A stretch of DNA of 5,242 nt from an uncultured Blautia sp. (GTDB taxonomy: Bacteria; Bacillota_A; Clostridia; Lachnospirales; Lachnospiraceae). Location of the stretch: NCBI GenBank assembly GCA_905209435.1, contig CAJLTE010000152.1, forward strand, positions 1 to 5,242, given 5' to 3'. The position numbers were made by a program, and so were the translations under genes. The notes beneath the pieces are model-generated. The model was given only the letters and a program-made list of their open reading frames with translations, did no database searches and was not told the DNA's origin. The first letter of the stretch is position 1. Each line of letters opens with the position of its first letter. Shown piece after piece: positions 1 to 5,196 of this stretch.

Positions 1-74
1 GCGGTATCCCGCCTTAATTCAGATGCTCTGGTAACTCAGTTGCCGAGTAGTTCACCAGATCACTTGGTATCCTG

Positions 75-212
75 ATGGATGCTTTAATGGCAAGCCTTCA
101 GGAAATTTTAAAACTCAGCGATGAACAACTGACTGCTTTTACCGCTGATTTTGAAGCAAGACTGCCAGAATATCTGCGAAATGCACTCCATCCCAAGGCT
201 GTAGTAGCATAA
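75..212 (+). CDS. Short hypothetical ORF, probably a gene remnant ending in an IS end
   Basis: This 45-residue ORF starts at an ATG that overlaps the TGA of the frame entering from the window edge (73-75, TGATG). I do not recognise the product. It is soluble and helical in character, with acidic and leucine-rich stretches (LQEILKLSDEQL, then EARLPEYLRNAL), and no signal peptide or membrane segment. There is no good ribosome binding site, so translation would depend on coupling to the upstream frame, or the ORF is the tail of a longer broken gene. The last codons (GTA GTA GCA TAA) fall in sequence that may already belong to the left end of the IS3-like element that follows, so the stop may have been supplied by the insertion. 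A coding role is uncertain. Confidence 0.3.
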   Translation: MDALMASLQEILKLSDEQLTAFTADFEARLPEYLRNALHPKAVVA

Positions 213-471
213 GTGATGCTAGAATATAAATAGTACAAGCCAAAATGAGAAATTCCAAATACACATAAGCATGATACAATAGAAACATGCTGAAGGAGGA
301 TCTCATATGGCAAAACAACATGACAAACAATTTAAACTTGATGCAATCCAGTATTATCAAGATCACAAAGATCTCGGGGTACGTGGATGTGCAGAAAATC
401 TTGACATAGGACCAAATTCAACCTTAATGTTTTATAAAAAAATAATTTCAAGAAATAGAAATTTACTGTGA
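200..471 (+). mobile_element. Remnant of an IS3-family insertion sequence (left part)
   Basis: The segment runs from a TGTAGTAG that could be the left terminal inverted repeat (around 200) to the end of a truncated OrfA. The leader carries a possible -10 (TACAAT, 275-280) and a strong AAGGAGGA site (293-300). No OrfB with its DDE catalytic domain follows, and no matching right end is seen in this window, so the element cannot move on its own. The exact left boundary is a guess. The IS3-family assignment rests on the OrfA N-terminus. Confidence 0.5.
307..471 (+). pseudogene. IS3-family transposase OrfA, truncated and decayed
   Basis: This 54-residue ORF begins with MAKQHDKQFKLDAIQYY followed by DHKDLGVRGCAENLDIG. 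From memory of the family, this is the typical start of IS3/IS150-type OrfA, the protein that carries the helix-turn-helix for binding the element ends. In intact homologs the helix-turn-helix continues with a recognisable S-T-L-x-x-W segment and then a leucine zipper, about 100 residues in all. Here the recognition segment reads NSTLMFYKK, the Trp is absent, and a TGA ends the frame at 469-471. The start is secure because AAGGAGGA sits 6 bases upstream of the ATG. The downstream sequence shows no OrfB. It is best read as a dead remnant. Confidence 0.75.
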
Positions 472-599
472 GTAGGCACATATAGATTATGAAAAGAAGA
501 AAGTAATTCTTATTGATAGGCGTCTGACAAATATATACAAGAAAAAGTGGCATAGAAGCAATGAAATATTATCCCATTAGCATAAAAAATAATAACAAA
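472..599. other. A/T-rich spacer without a recognisable gene
   Basis: Between the OrfA stop and the operator cluster I find no ORF with a ribosome binding site and no RNA gene. Short frames such as the one reading KSGIEAMKYYPISI (around 540-590) lack start signals. The stretch may be decayed right-hand IS sequence, but I cannot align it to anything from memory. Confidence 0.4.
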
Positions 600-656
600 A
601 ACTTATTTAAGTAATATTATATGAATAAGTTTATATTGAACTTATATAAATAAGTT
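600..656 (+). promoter_or_regulatory. Cluster of ATAAGTT/AACTTAT half-sites, putative operator of the HTH-DUF3990 module
   Basis: Exact 7-base half-sites occur as AACTTAT at 600-606, ATAAGTT at 625-631, AACTTAT at 639-645 and ATAAGTT at 650-656, plus a degenerate TTAAGT at 607-612. They form three inverted pairs. The tightest is 639-656, with perfect 7-base arms around ATAA. The arrangement ends 2 bases before the GAGGTGA ribosome binding site of the XRE gene. Spaced palindromes directly upstream of an XRE gene are typical autoregulatory operators of toxin-antitoxin and phage-like loci; that role is inferred. I could not fix -35/-10 boxes confidently because the whole stretch is A/T-rich. Confidence 0.5.
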
Positions 657-671
657 TGAGGTGATCGAAAT

Positions 672-953
672 ATGAAATATAATTTTCCAGAAGATTTGAG
701 ATCAATTCGGGCGATATTAGGCCTTTCTCAGAGAGAATTTGCAGAACAGATTGGAGTAGAGCAGGTGACTGTTTCAAGAAATGAGTTGGGAAAAACAGTT
801 CCGTCTGCAAGAATTTTGGAGAATGTATACAGATTTGCATTTACAAAAAATATAAGAATAAATAAACTGAAAGAAATGCTCTGGAGAGATGCTCTGGAAA
901 AAATGAGAAATTGCTTTTCCATGGGGCGAAAAGTGAAATTACCGGGGAAATAG
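672..953 (+). CDS. XRE-family HTH protein, likely N-terminal half of a split HTH-DUF3990 protein
   Basis: This 93-residue protein has a Cro/C1-type helix-turn-helix at about residues 6-50: LGLSQREFAEQIGVEQ supplies the second helix and turn, and VTVSR the start of the recognition helix, followed by GKTVPS. The usual Trp after VSR is Asn (N37), which may weaken the fold. GAGGTGA at 658-664 gives a good ribosome binding site 7 bases from the ATG. Residues up to about 77 (KEMLWRDALEK) look like family sequence, but the last 16 (from MRNCF) look like out-of-frame read-through. At that point an A6 run precedes the DUF3990 frame, and one more A would give a continuous HTH-DUF3990 protein. Its probable role is DNA binding and autoregulation at the half-site cluster just upstream. 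The domain call is firm; the role is inferred. Confidence 0.8.
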   Translation: MKYNFPEDLRSIRAILGLSQREFAEQIGVEQVTVSRNELGKTVPSARILENVYRFAFTKNIRINKLKEMLWRDALEKMRNCFSMGRKVKLPGK

Positions 954-1459
954 ATATCTATAGAGGCAGGAGTAACAATGATTTTGGACAGGGATTTTAT
1001 ACAGGGGAAAGTTATGAGCAGGCAATCTCATTTGTATCAGGATTTGAGCATTCATCGGTATATTATATTCGTTTCAATGACACGAGTCTGAAATGTAAGA
1101 GATATAAAGTGGACCAGGAATGGATGATGACGATTGCCTACTATCGGGGGGCGCTAGATGAATACAAGGAACATCCAACAATAAAAATGCTTGCAGAACA
1201 GTCCAGAGATTGTGACTACATAATTGCACCGATAGCAGACAACCGTATGTTTCAGATTATTAATTCATTTATTAATGGAGAAATTACAGATGAACAGTGC
1301 AAACACTGTCTTGCGGCAACAAATCTTGGAATGCAGTATATATTTATAAGTGAAAAGGCAGTATCGCAGGCTAAACTTATAGAACGATGTTATATTTCAG
1401 ACAATGAAAGGGTCTGTATATTGATGAAATCCTGGTGTAAAGAGGTGGCCGATGAATGA
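911..1459 (+). CDS. DUF3990 protein, putative ADP-ribosyltransferase-like toxin
   Basis: This frame encodes 182 residues if read from TTG at 911. The hallmark motifs of DUF3990, as I remember the family, are present: LFHGAK at residues 2-7, NNDFGQGFYTGE at 22-33 with an Ala-rich helix after it, and a conserved block DYIIAPIADNRMF (102-114) followed by GEITDEQC. DUF3990 is related to the ADP-ribosyltransferase (PARP/RES) fold, so transfer of ADP-ribose from NAD to a target is plausible but not shown. TTG 911 has no convincing ribosome binding site and leaves the essential HG motif at the extreme N-terminus. The frame stays open back to 866. This suggests that the domain is normally fused to, or frameshift-expressed from, the upstream HTH gene (43-base overlap). 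The end overlaps the next gene by ATGA. Confidence 0.75.
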   Translation: MLFHGAKSEITGEIDIYRGRSNNDFGQGFYTGESYEQAISFVSGFEHSSVYYIRFNDTSLKCKRYKVDQEWMMTIAYYRGALDEYKEHPTIKMLAEQSRDCDYIIAPIADNRMFQIINSFINGEITDEQCKHCLAATNLGMQYIFISEKAVSQAKLIERCYISDNERVCILMKSWCKEVADE

Positions 1460-1968
1460 AAAAAATAGATAAAGATGGATTGCTTTTGTGTGAACTTCAG
1501 GCGACTGCATTTGAAAACTCTGTTGATAAAATGGAGTCGAGCTCAGAGATTTTTATCAGGCGATTTATGAAAAGTAAAATAGCAAAAAGACTTGATAATG
1601 GGTCAGTCCTTGAAAGTAATATTCAGGCAAATGATATTTTACAGTTTGTAGATGAAGAGTATGGAGTTTCGGATTATGGAACTGTAAAATATACCCGCAA
1701 CGAGATGTACTGGATTGGTTATATCTACAGGTATTTTGCGATTATCTGTGAGTTAACATCAGTACAGGTTTATAAAATTATAAAACCGAAGGAACTGAGA
1801 GGATTATTTCTTCCATATCATACCATGGATCCATCTCAGGCTGTGGAGAGGATACTGGAGGCAAAAGAAATGCCAATGGATGAGAATATGGAACTGGAAC
1901 GTCAATATAAAATATTCAAAAAAATAAGAATGCAAAAAACAAAGAACGAGCAGGCTGGCGTTAAATAA
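1456..1968 (+). CDS. Conserved clostridial hypothetical protein, candidate antidote or partner of DUF3990
   Basis: This 170-residue soluble protein starts at an ATG overlapping the DUF3990 stop (ATGA), with AAAGAGGTGG 7 bases upstream, so the two are translationally coupled. The central block is distinctive: NEMYWIGYIYRYF (residues 82-94), then VQVYKIIKP and LPYHTMDPSQAVERIL (119-134). I recall small clostridial proteins with a similar YWIGYIYRYW core encoded next to DUF3990-type genes, but I cannot name a Pfam family. There is no signal peptide or membrane segment. The C-terminus is Lys-rich (FKKIRMQKTKNEQ), as in proteins that bind nucleic acid or an acidic partner. Tight coupling to a presumed toxin suggests it neutralises or directs it; this is inference. 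Its last 8 bases overlap the opposing hydrolase gene. Confidence 0.65.
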   Translation: MKKIDKDGLLLCELQATAFENSVDKMESSSEIFIRRFMKSKIAKRLDNGSVLESNIQANDILQFVDEEYGVSDYGTVKYTRNEMYWIGYIYRYFAIICELTSVQVYKIIKPKELRGLFLPYHTMDPSQAVERILEAKEMPMDENMELERQYKIFKKIRMQKTKNEQAGVK

Positions 1969-1987
1969 AACGCTCAACCCGCTCCAT
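1948..1987. terminator. Imperfect hairpin across the convergent gene ends
   Basis: GCGTT (1958-1962) and AACGC (1969-1973) form an inner stem around the overlapping stop codons. Outer complementary pieces (GAGC/GCTC and GG/CC) extend it with mismatches on both strands. There is no long U-run on either side, so it is at best a weak bidirectional terminator. The hairpin lies inside the coding ends of both genes. Confidence 0.25.
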
Positions 1988-2734
1988 TGTAGTTTTCAGA
2001 ATCGTAATATCCGTCAGCACATCGCCGGTTTCCAGTGAATGGTTGGCGTTTTTTGTAAGAAAAAGAGGTACCTCTTTTTGCTGTGCCAGCTTCTGGATAA
2101 TTTCGGTTTCGGCCCAGGGATCTGCGGTGCCGTGGAAGGCGATGCTTCCGGCCAGTGAGAAAGAAAAGGTATCCGCCAGAGGCGTAAACAGGATGCTTTT
2201 CACTGTCAGATCATGTCTGGAAGCATAGGCTGAAGATATGATAGTGCCAAGACTTTTGGAAATAAACAGAATACTTCCATATGAATGCCAGTCAACATTC
2301 TGGAGAAACTGTTCGGTATGTTTCAACGCAAGCTCGAAGGCCTGTTCCATTTTGGCACGGTCGCCTTTGACATTTTCGGGAAGAGAACCGTAAGATACAT
2401 TCAGGATCTGATAACCTTGATTTCTGGCAAGGCGAGCTGCATAGTAAAGGAGCGGTTTATCAGGGCCATATCCGATACCCGGGAAAACAACGGCCAGCTT
2501 CGGGGCGTTGTTATCAGCTTCCGCTGTATGAGAGGAAGCTTTGTCATAGAGCATCTGCAGCTGGATTTTTTCCTGGAGCTCTTTTAAGGGAATGGAGATC
2601 GTGCAGGAGTCGGATGGAAGGTAATCATAATCAGTAATAATGCCATCCTCTTCTCCGTGATAAACAATATGTGAGGAACCCATAAGTTCCATATCTTCTT
2701 CAATATCTGAAAGTAATTCTTCGTATGATTTCAT
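1961..2734 (-). CDS. Alpha/beta-hydrolase family protein
   Basis: This 257-residue protein has a recognisable alpha/beta-hydrolase layout after an acidic N-terminal extension of about 75 residues. The first core strand is KLAVVFPGIGYG (79-90), probably with the oxyanion loop at PGIGYG. The nucleophile elbow is SKSLG with Ser161, a variant of G-x-S-x-G with Ser at the first glycine. The acid is probably Asp205 in HGTADPW, and the base His232 in NANHSLE. A signal peptide is absent, so it acts in the cytoplasm. The substrate is unknown; esterase- or dienelactone-hydrolase-like activity is possible. The start is supported by AAGAAGG about 11 bases upstream (minus strand). A TTGACA lies on the minus strand at 2775-2770 but lacks a well-placed -10. 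It may have its own promoter or follow the XRE gene 80 bases upstream. Confidence 0.8.
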   Translation of the reverse strand: MKSYEELLSDIEEDMELMGSSHIVYHGEEDGIITDYDYLPSDSCTISIPLKELQEKIQLQMLYDKASSHTAEADNNAPKLAVVFPGIGYGPDKPLLYYAARLARNQGYQILNVSYGSLPENVKGDRAKMEQAFELALKHTEQFLQNVDWHSYGSILFISKSLGTIISSAYASRHDLTVKSILFTPLADTFSFSLAGSIAFHGTADPWAETEIIQKLAQQKEVPLFLTKNANHSLETGDVLTDITILKTTMERVERFI

Positions 2735-2814
2735 TTTATTTCAAACCTTCTTATTAAAAAATTAGTATTTGTCAAAGTATGTTATGTGAATGTTTCCTTT
2801 ATATGGGGAAAAGT

Positions 2815-3336
2815 TTATTTGTGTTCAAGCTTCGCTTTCTCGGCATTCAAAAGCTCAATATTAATATTCTTCTCACTAGCAGTTTTATCAACCCAGAGGT
2901 TCAGAGAATCAATAGCCAGGGAAACCTCATCCAGCTTTTGGCTGATATATGCAAAGTCTTTGATTTCATCGTCGGTGATCTTACCGTCTCTGGCGATCTG
3001 GATCAGACGGCTGGTGAGAGGGTTGATCTCATTAAGACTAGCGATGGTTTCCAGGATAATGGTAGAAAGCTCGGAAACCTCGATCTCCGGTACATACCGG
3101 TCCCCGATCATACACTTGTGAGAACAGTAATAATTGCATAAGTCAGGATGCTTATAGCAGTCAGCCATCTGGATGATGTCGTAAGGGGTTGGTTCCTGCA
3201 GTTCGTATTCGATCTTTTCAATCCTGGAGGCAGAAACACCGGTCATTTCCTGGCTGGCTTTTTCGCGGGTCAGACCCTGTTCTTCTCTGTATTGCTGATA
3301 AATAGTCTTGTTTTCTCTGGTAGATTGTTTCCCCAT
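2815..3336 (-). CDS. XRE-family regulator with a Cys/His cluster
   Basis: This 173-residue protein has an N-terminal helix-turn-helix (about residues 10-55: TIYQQYREEQGLTREKAS, then VSASRIEKIE as the recognition helix). A compact cluster follows with Cys60, His63, Cys67, Cys71, His73 and Cys75, reading C-NYYCSHKCMIG across 67-78. From about 85 to 170 it is helical and probably coiled (LSTIILETIASLNEI, then KITDDEIKDF). I recall this HTH plus CNYYCSxxC architecture as widespread in Firmicutes with no assigned function. The cysteines could bind zinc or an Fe-S cluster, or sense redox; none of this is shown. GAGGAGA lies 7 bases before the ATG. It is divergent from the small-gene operon at 3482 and shares its promoter region, so it is a candidate regulator of that operon. 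Confidence 0.8.
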   Translation of the reverse strand: MGKQSTRENKTIYQQYREEQGLTREKASQEMTGVSASRIEKIEYELQEPTPYDIIQMADCYKHPDLCNYYCSHKCMIGDRYVPEIEVSELSTIILETIASLNEINPLTSRLIQIARDGKITDDEIKDFAYISQKLDEVSLAIDSLNLWVDKTASEKNINIELLNAEKAKLEHK

Positions 3337-3374
3337 GGTTCAGTCTCCTCTGTTAATTCTCCAAAATAGGGAAA

Positions 3375-3398
3375 TATATGAAGTTATTTCAACATATA
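3375..3398. promoter_or_regulatory. Imperfect inverted repeat, candidate operator between divergent genes
   Basis: TATATG (3375-3380) and CATATA (3393-3398) form an inverted pair around a 12-base centre that itself contains GAA/TTC symmetry (3380-3390). It lies in the 145-base divergent region, in the leader of the XRE gene and just upstream of the shared promoter. A regulatory role is inferred from position and symmetry only. Confidence 0.3.
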
Positions 3399-3403
3399 GA
3401 ACG

Positions 3404-3453
3404 TTTATTTTTACAGATGATTCTATTATACTGGATTCATCGAGTGACAGCAA
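3404..3453. promoter_or_regulatory. Overlapping divergent promoters sharing one -10 region
   Basis: On the minus strand, TTGCTG (3453-3448) and TATAAT (3430-3425) are separated by 17 bases and face the XRE gene. On the plus strand, TTTATT (3404-3409) and TATACT (3427-3432) are also separated by 17 bases and face the small-gene operon. The two -10 boxes overlap in TATTATACT, so polymerase could occupy only one direction at a time. The minus -10 is a perfect consensus; both -35 boxes are weak. Confidence 0.45.
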
Positions 3454-3481
3454 GGGCCGTCAGAGAGAAAGAGGTGGCTGT

Positions 3482-3625
3482 GTGGACGTGACAAGAAGAT
3501 TGCAGATGATACGGATCCTGGAAAAAATGGAAAGAGATCCGAAATTCAGTGAAAAGCTTGGAATCATAAATAAATCAAAATTTATATCAGTAAATATAAC
3601 TGGAGAAAAGGAGAAATTATGTTGA
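3482..3625 (+). CDS. Small conserved hypothetical protein
   Basis: I place the start at GTG 3482 because AAAGAGGTGG (3468-3477) sits at the right distance; the open frame further upstream runs antisense to the XRE gene and is unlikely to be translated. The 47-residue product contains LQMIRILEKMERDPKF followed by SEKLGI and a charged tail. I recall similar short clostridial proteins with an ILEKME-x-x-P-x-FS core, none characterised. It is soluble, with one amphipathic helix. Its stop overlaps the start of the next gene by 7 bases, so the two are translationally coupled and probably work together. Confidence 0.55.
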   Translation: MDVTRRLQMIRILEKMERDPKFSEKLGIINKSKFISVNITGEKEKLC

Positions 3626-3834
3626 CGTTATTATTTATCATATGTATGTTTGGAGTTTTTGGAAAGCTGTTTTTTTTCGGCCTGAAAGCAGCCTGGGGGA
3701 TATCTAAATTTATATTAACGCTGGTATTCCTGCCGTTGATCCTGATCGTAATGGTAGCAGGAGGACTGATCTCCCTGGCATTACCGATACTTCTTGTTAT
3801 TGGTATTGTCGGACTGATCGCATCAAAAGCATAA
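3619..3834 (+). CDS. Small two-helix membrane protein
   Basis: This 71-residue protein is very hydrophobic. One segment covers about residues 2-22 (LLFIICMFGVFGKLFFFGL), a short loop with KAAWGISK follows, and a long hydrophobic stretch with Gly breaks covers about 31-68 (FLPLILIVMVAGG and then LPILLVIGIVGLI). This suggests two or three membrane passes, with no cleavable signal. GGAG (3610-3613) precedes the ATG. I recall similar Gly-rich small membrane proteins in Lachnospiraceae without a function. It is coupled to the 47-residue gene and followed after 58 bases by the repeat-protein gene, so all three are probably on one transcript. A role in the envelope is inferred. Confidence 0.7.
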   Translation: MLTLLFIICMFGVFGKLFFFGLKAAWGISKFILTLVFLPLILIVMVAGGLISLALPILLVIGIVGLIASKA

Positions 3835-3851
3835 GGAAATAAACAGCAAAC

Positions 3852-3870
3852 GCGGATTATGAATAACCGC
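3852..3870 (+). other. Short intergenic hairpin
   Basis: GCGG (3852-3855) pairs with CCGC (3867-3870) and TTA with TAA inside it, with one bulged A. It sits between the membrane gene and the repeat gene, just before a strong ribosome binding site, and is not followed by a U-run. It may stabilise or process the downstream mRNA segment rather than terminate it. Confidence 0.3.
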
Positions 3871-3892
3871 CTGGAAAAAAGGAGGAACAATT

Positions 3893-4210
3893 ATGAGTAA
3901 GAAAGAAGGATACAGCAGACCAGGTTTATTTGGAGGCATTAATCACTATGATGCCAATGGTCATAAGATTGGGGAAAGCAGACCCGGATTGTTCGGAGGG
4001 TATAATGATTATGATGCCAAAGGCCATAAGATCGGAGAAAGCAGACCTGGTATTTTCGGAGGAATGAATCATTATGATGCCAAAGGCCACAAAGTAGGAG
4101 AAAGTCGTCCGGGAGTATTTGGCGGAGCAAACCATTATGATGCAAATGGCCATAAAACAGGCCATAGCAGCAAAGGAATCTTCGGAGACTGGAATCACTA
4201 CGACGACTGA
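3893..4210 (+). CDS. 21-residue tandem-repeat protein (SRPGxFGG...NHYD...GHK)
   Basis: This 105-residue protein is almost entirely repeats. After a 7-residue leader (MSKKEGY) come four full 21-residue units starting at residues 8, 29, 50 and 71, and a partial fifth from 92 that ends at HYDD. The core is SRPG-[LIV]-FGG-x-N-[HD]-YDA-[NK]-GHK-[IVT]-G-[EH]. Invariant Gly, Asp and aromatic residues suggest short beta-hairpins stacked as in other YD/G repeat proteins; the His and Asp residues could bind metal. There is no signal peptide, membrane segment or cysteine. Ribosome binding site AAGGAGG (3879-3885) is very strong, so high expression is likely. It is the last gene of the small operon and is followed by a terminator. 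I recall related repeat proteins in clostridia; their function is unknown. Confidence 0.75.
   Translation: MSKKEGYSRPGLFGGINHYDANGHKIGESRPGLFGGYNDYDAKGHKIGESRPGIFGGMNHYDAKGHKVGESRPGVFGGANHYDANGHKTGHSSKGIFGDWNHYDD
3914..4207 (+). repeat. 63-base coding tandem repeat, four full units and one partial
   Basis: Units begin at 3914, 3977, 4040 and 4103 with a partial one at 4166. Protein identity between units is high while third positions differ (for example AGACCAGG, AGACCCGG, AGACCTGG, CGTCCGGG). This indicates old duplications kept by selection on the protein rather than recent slippage. Confidence 0.85.
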
Positions 4211-4241
4211 TCGAAAATGAAATACATGTACAGTATTATTG

Positions 4242-4280
4242 ACGGCAGATCCACAACAAAGAATCTGCCGTTTACTTATT
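4242..4280 (+). terminator. Rho-independent terminator of the small-gene operon
   Basis: A perfect 9-base stem, ACGGCAGAT (4242-4250) with ATCTGCCGT (4263-4271), encloses a 12-base loop and is followed by a T-rich run (TTTACTTATT). It lies 32 bases after the repeat-protein stop and separates that unit from the GntR gene. Confidence 0.85.
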
Positions 4281-4302
4281 TGACAAATCCGGTAAAAATT
4301 CT

Positions 4303-4333
4303 GTTGTACAACTGTAGAAAAACCAATTATAAT
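4303..4333 (+). promoter_or_regulatory. GntR-gene promoter with a palindrome over the -35 box
   Basis: TATAAT (4328-4333) is a perfect -10. With 17-base spacing the -35 is TGTACA (4305-4310). The -35 lies inside the perfect palindrome GTTGTACAAC (4303-4312). FadR-type GntR proteins bind short palindromes of the TTGT/ACAA kind, so binding here would block the promoter and give negative autoregulation. An alternative TTGACA at 4280-4285 has no matching -10 at the right distance. Confidence 0.55.
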
Positions 4334-4377
4334 TAAAAATTAAAGGATACAGAATTATCAACAGAATGGAGAAATAT

Positions 4378-5079
4378 ATGAGATTAAGAAGTCAATCCGC
4401 ACGGACTTTATTATATGAAGAAGTAGTAGAAGAACTTTACAGGCTGATCGATGAGAAGCATATCCAGCCAGGTGGCAAGCTTCCGCCGGAAAGAGAACTG
4501 ATCGAGCAGCTGAAAGTCAGCCGGAATGTGTTAAGAGAGGCATTTCATGTTCTGGAAACCAGAGGTGTGATCGTTTCTCACCAGGGAAAAGGAAGATTCT
4601 TAAGGGAACAGCCAGGCCACGGATCCGAGAAACGTACAGAAAGTCTCAGCAAAAATCTGGAACGCTATTCCATGCTGGAAGCTTATGAAGTCCGTCAGGT
4701 TCTGGAAGTAAAGGGTGTGGAGCTGATCATCCGTAACGCATCCGAAGAAGACATTGATGATCTGGAAAAAGCTTACAAAAAAGTGGAACATACCTACGAG
4801 ACAACCGGAACTACAACCGGTGAATTTGAACTGCACAAACTCTATGCGGAAAAAACCGGCAGTATGTTCATGACCCAGACACTGGAGCTGGTCCTGAATG
4901 CGATCTTGGATATGATGTATGGGCAGTTTTATGATGTGCTGGAAGCCACTTCCGAAAAGCAGGAGCTGGAATCACATCGTCAGATCATTGATGCGATCCG
5001 CAGAAGGGATACGGAAGCAGCACAGAAGCTGATGCAGGAACATCTTCAGGTAACGATGGATATGCTGAGGGATAATTGA
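4378..5079 (+). CDS. FadR-subfamily GntR transcriptional regulator
   Basis: I choose ATG 4378 (233 residues) over ATG 4366: GGAGA at 4368-4372 is well placed for 4378, while 4366 has only a distant AAAGGA. Numbering here is from 4378. The winged helix-turn-helix spans about residues 10-77 with the family signature GGKLPPERELIEQL, VSRNVLREA and the wing GKGRFL. A linker leads to an FCD domain (about 97-222). It holds the likely metal/ligand residues Glu149 and His153 (EFELH), His200 (LESHRQ) and His222 (MQEHL). FCD regulators sense small carboxylates such as sugar acids, lactate or amino acids; the ligand cannot be read from the sequence and no metabolic operon lies in the window. A palindrome over its promoter suggests autorepression. 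Confidence 0.9.
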   Translation: MRLRSQSARTLLYEEVVEELYRLIDEKHIQPGGKLPPERELIEQLKVSRNVLREAFHVLETRGVIVSHQGKGRFLREQPGHGSEKRTESLSKNLERYSMLEAYEVRQVLEVKGVELIIRNASEEDIDDLEKAYKKVEHTYETTGTTTGEFELHKLYAEKTGSMFMTQTLELVLNAILDMMYGQFYDVLEATSEKQELESHRQIIDAIRRRDTEAAQKLMQEHLQVTMDMLRDN

Positions 5080-5196
5080 TTAAATATGCATTTAGCTAAA
5101 ATGCCAGAAGTTCCCGGCCTTTGCTTGGAAAAAATTATGGACCGGGGGCGGAAACAGGCGAAAAAGTACAGGATAATGAAAAAACCATTGACGAAA

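Noticed and set aside
205..221. TAGCAT/ATGCTA hairpin as a terminator before the IS remnant
   Set aside because: The stem is short and A/T-rich with no T-run after it.
2285..2587. Plus-strand 100-residue ORF inside the hydrolase gene
   Set aside because: Shadow frame of a well-supported minus-strand gene, with no start signals.
2790..2815. TTTCC/GGAAA hairpin as terminator of the minus-strand XRE gene
   Set aside because: A 5-base stem with a 9-base loop and no U-run on the minus strand is too weak.
3308..3481. Long upstream extension of the small ORF that ends at 3625
   Set aside because: It runs antisense through the start of the XRE gene and the promoter region, with no ribosome binding site at its ATG. 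GTG 3482 with AAAGAGGTGG is better.
3893..4207. CRISPR-like array
   Set aside because: The 63-base periodicity is a coding repeat in frame; there are no short identical repeats separated by unique spacers.
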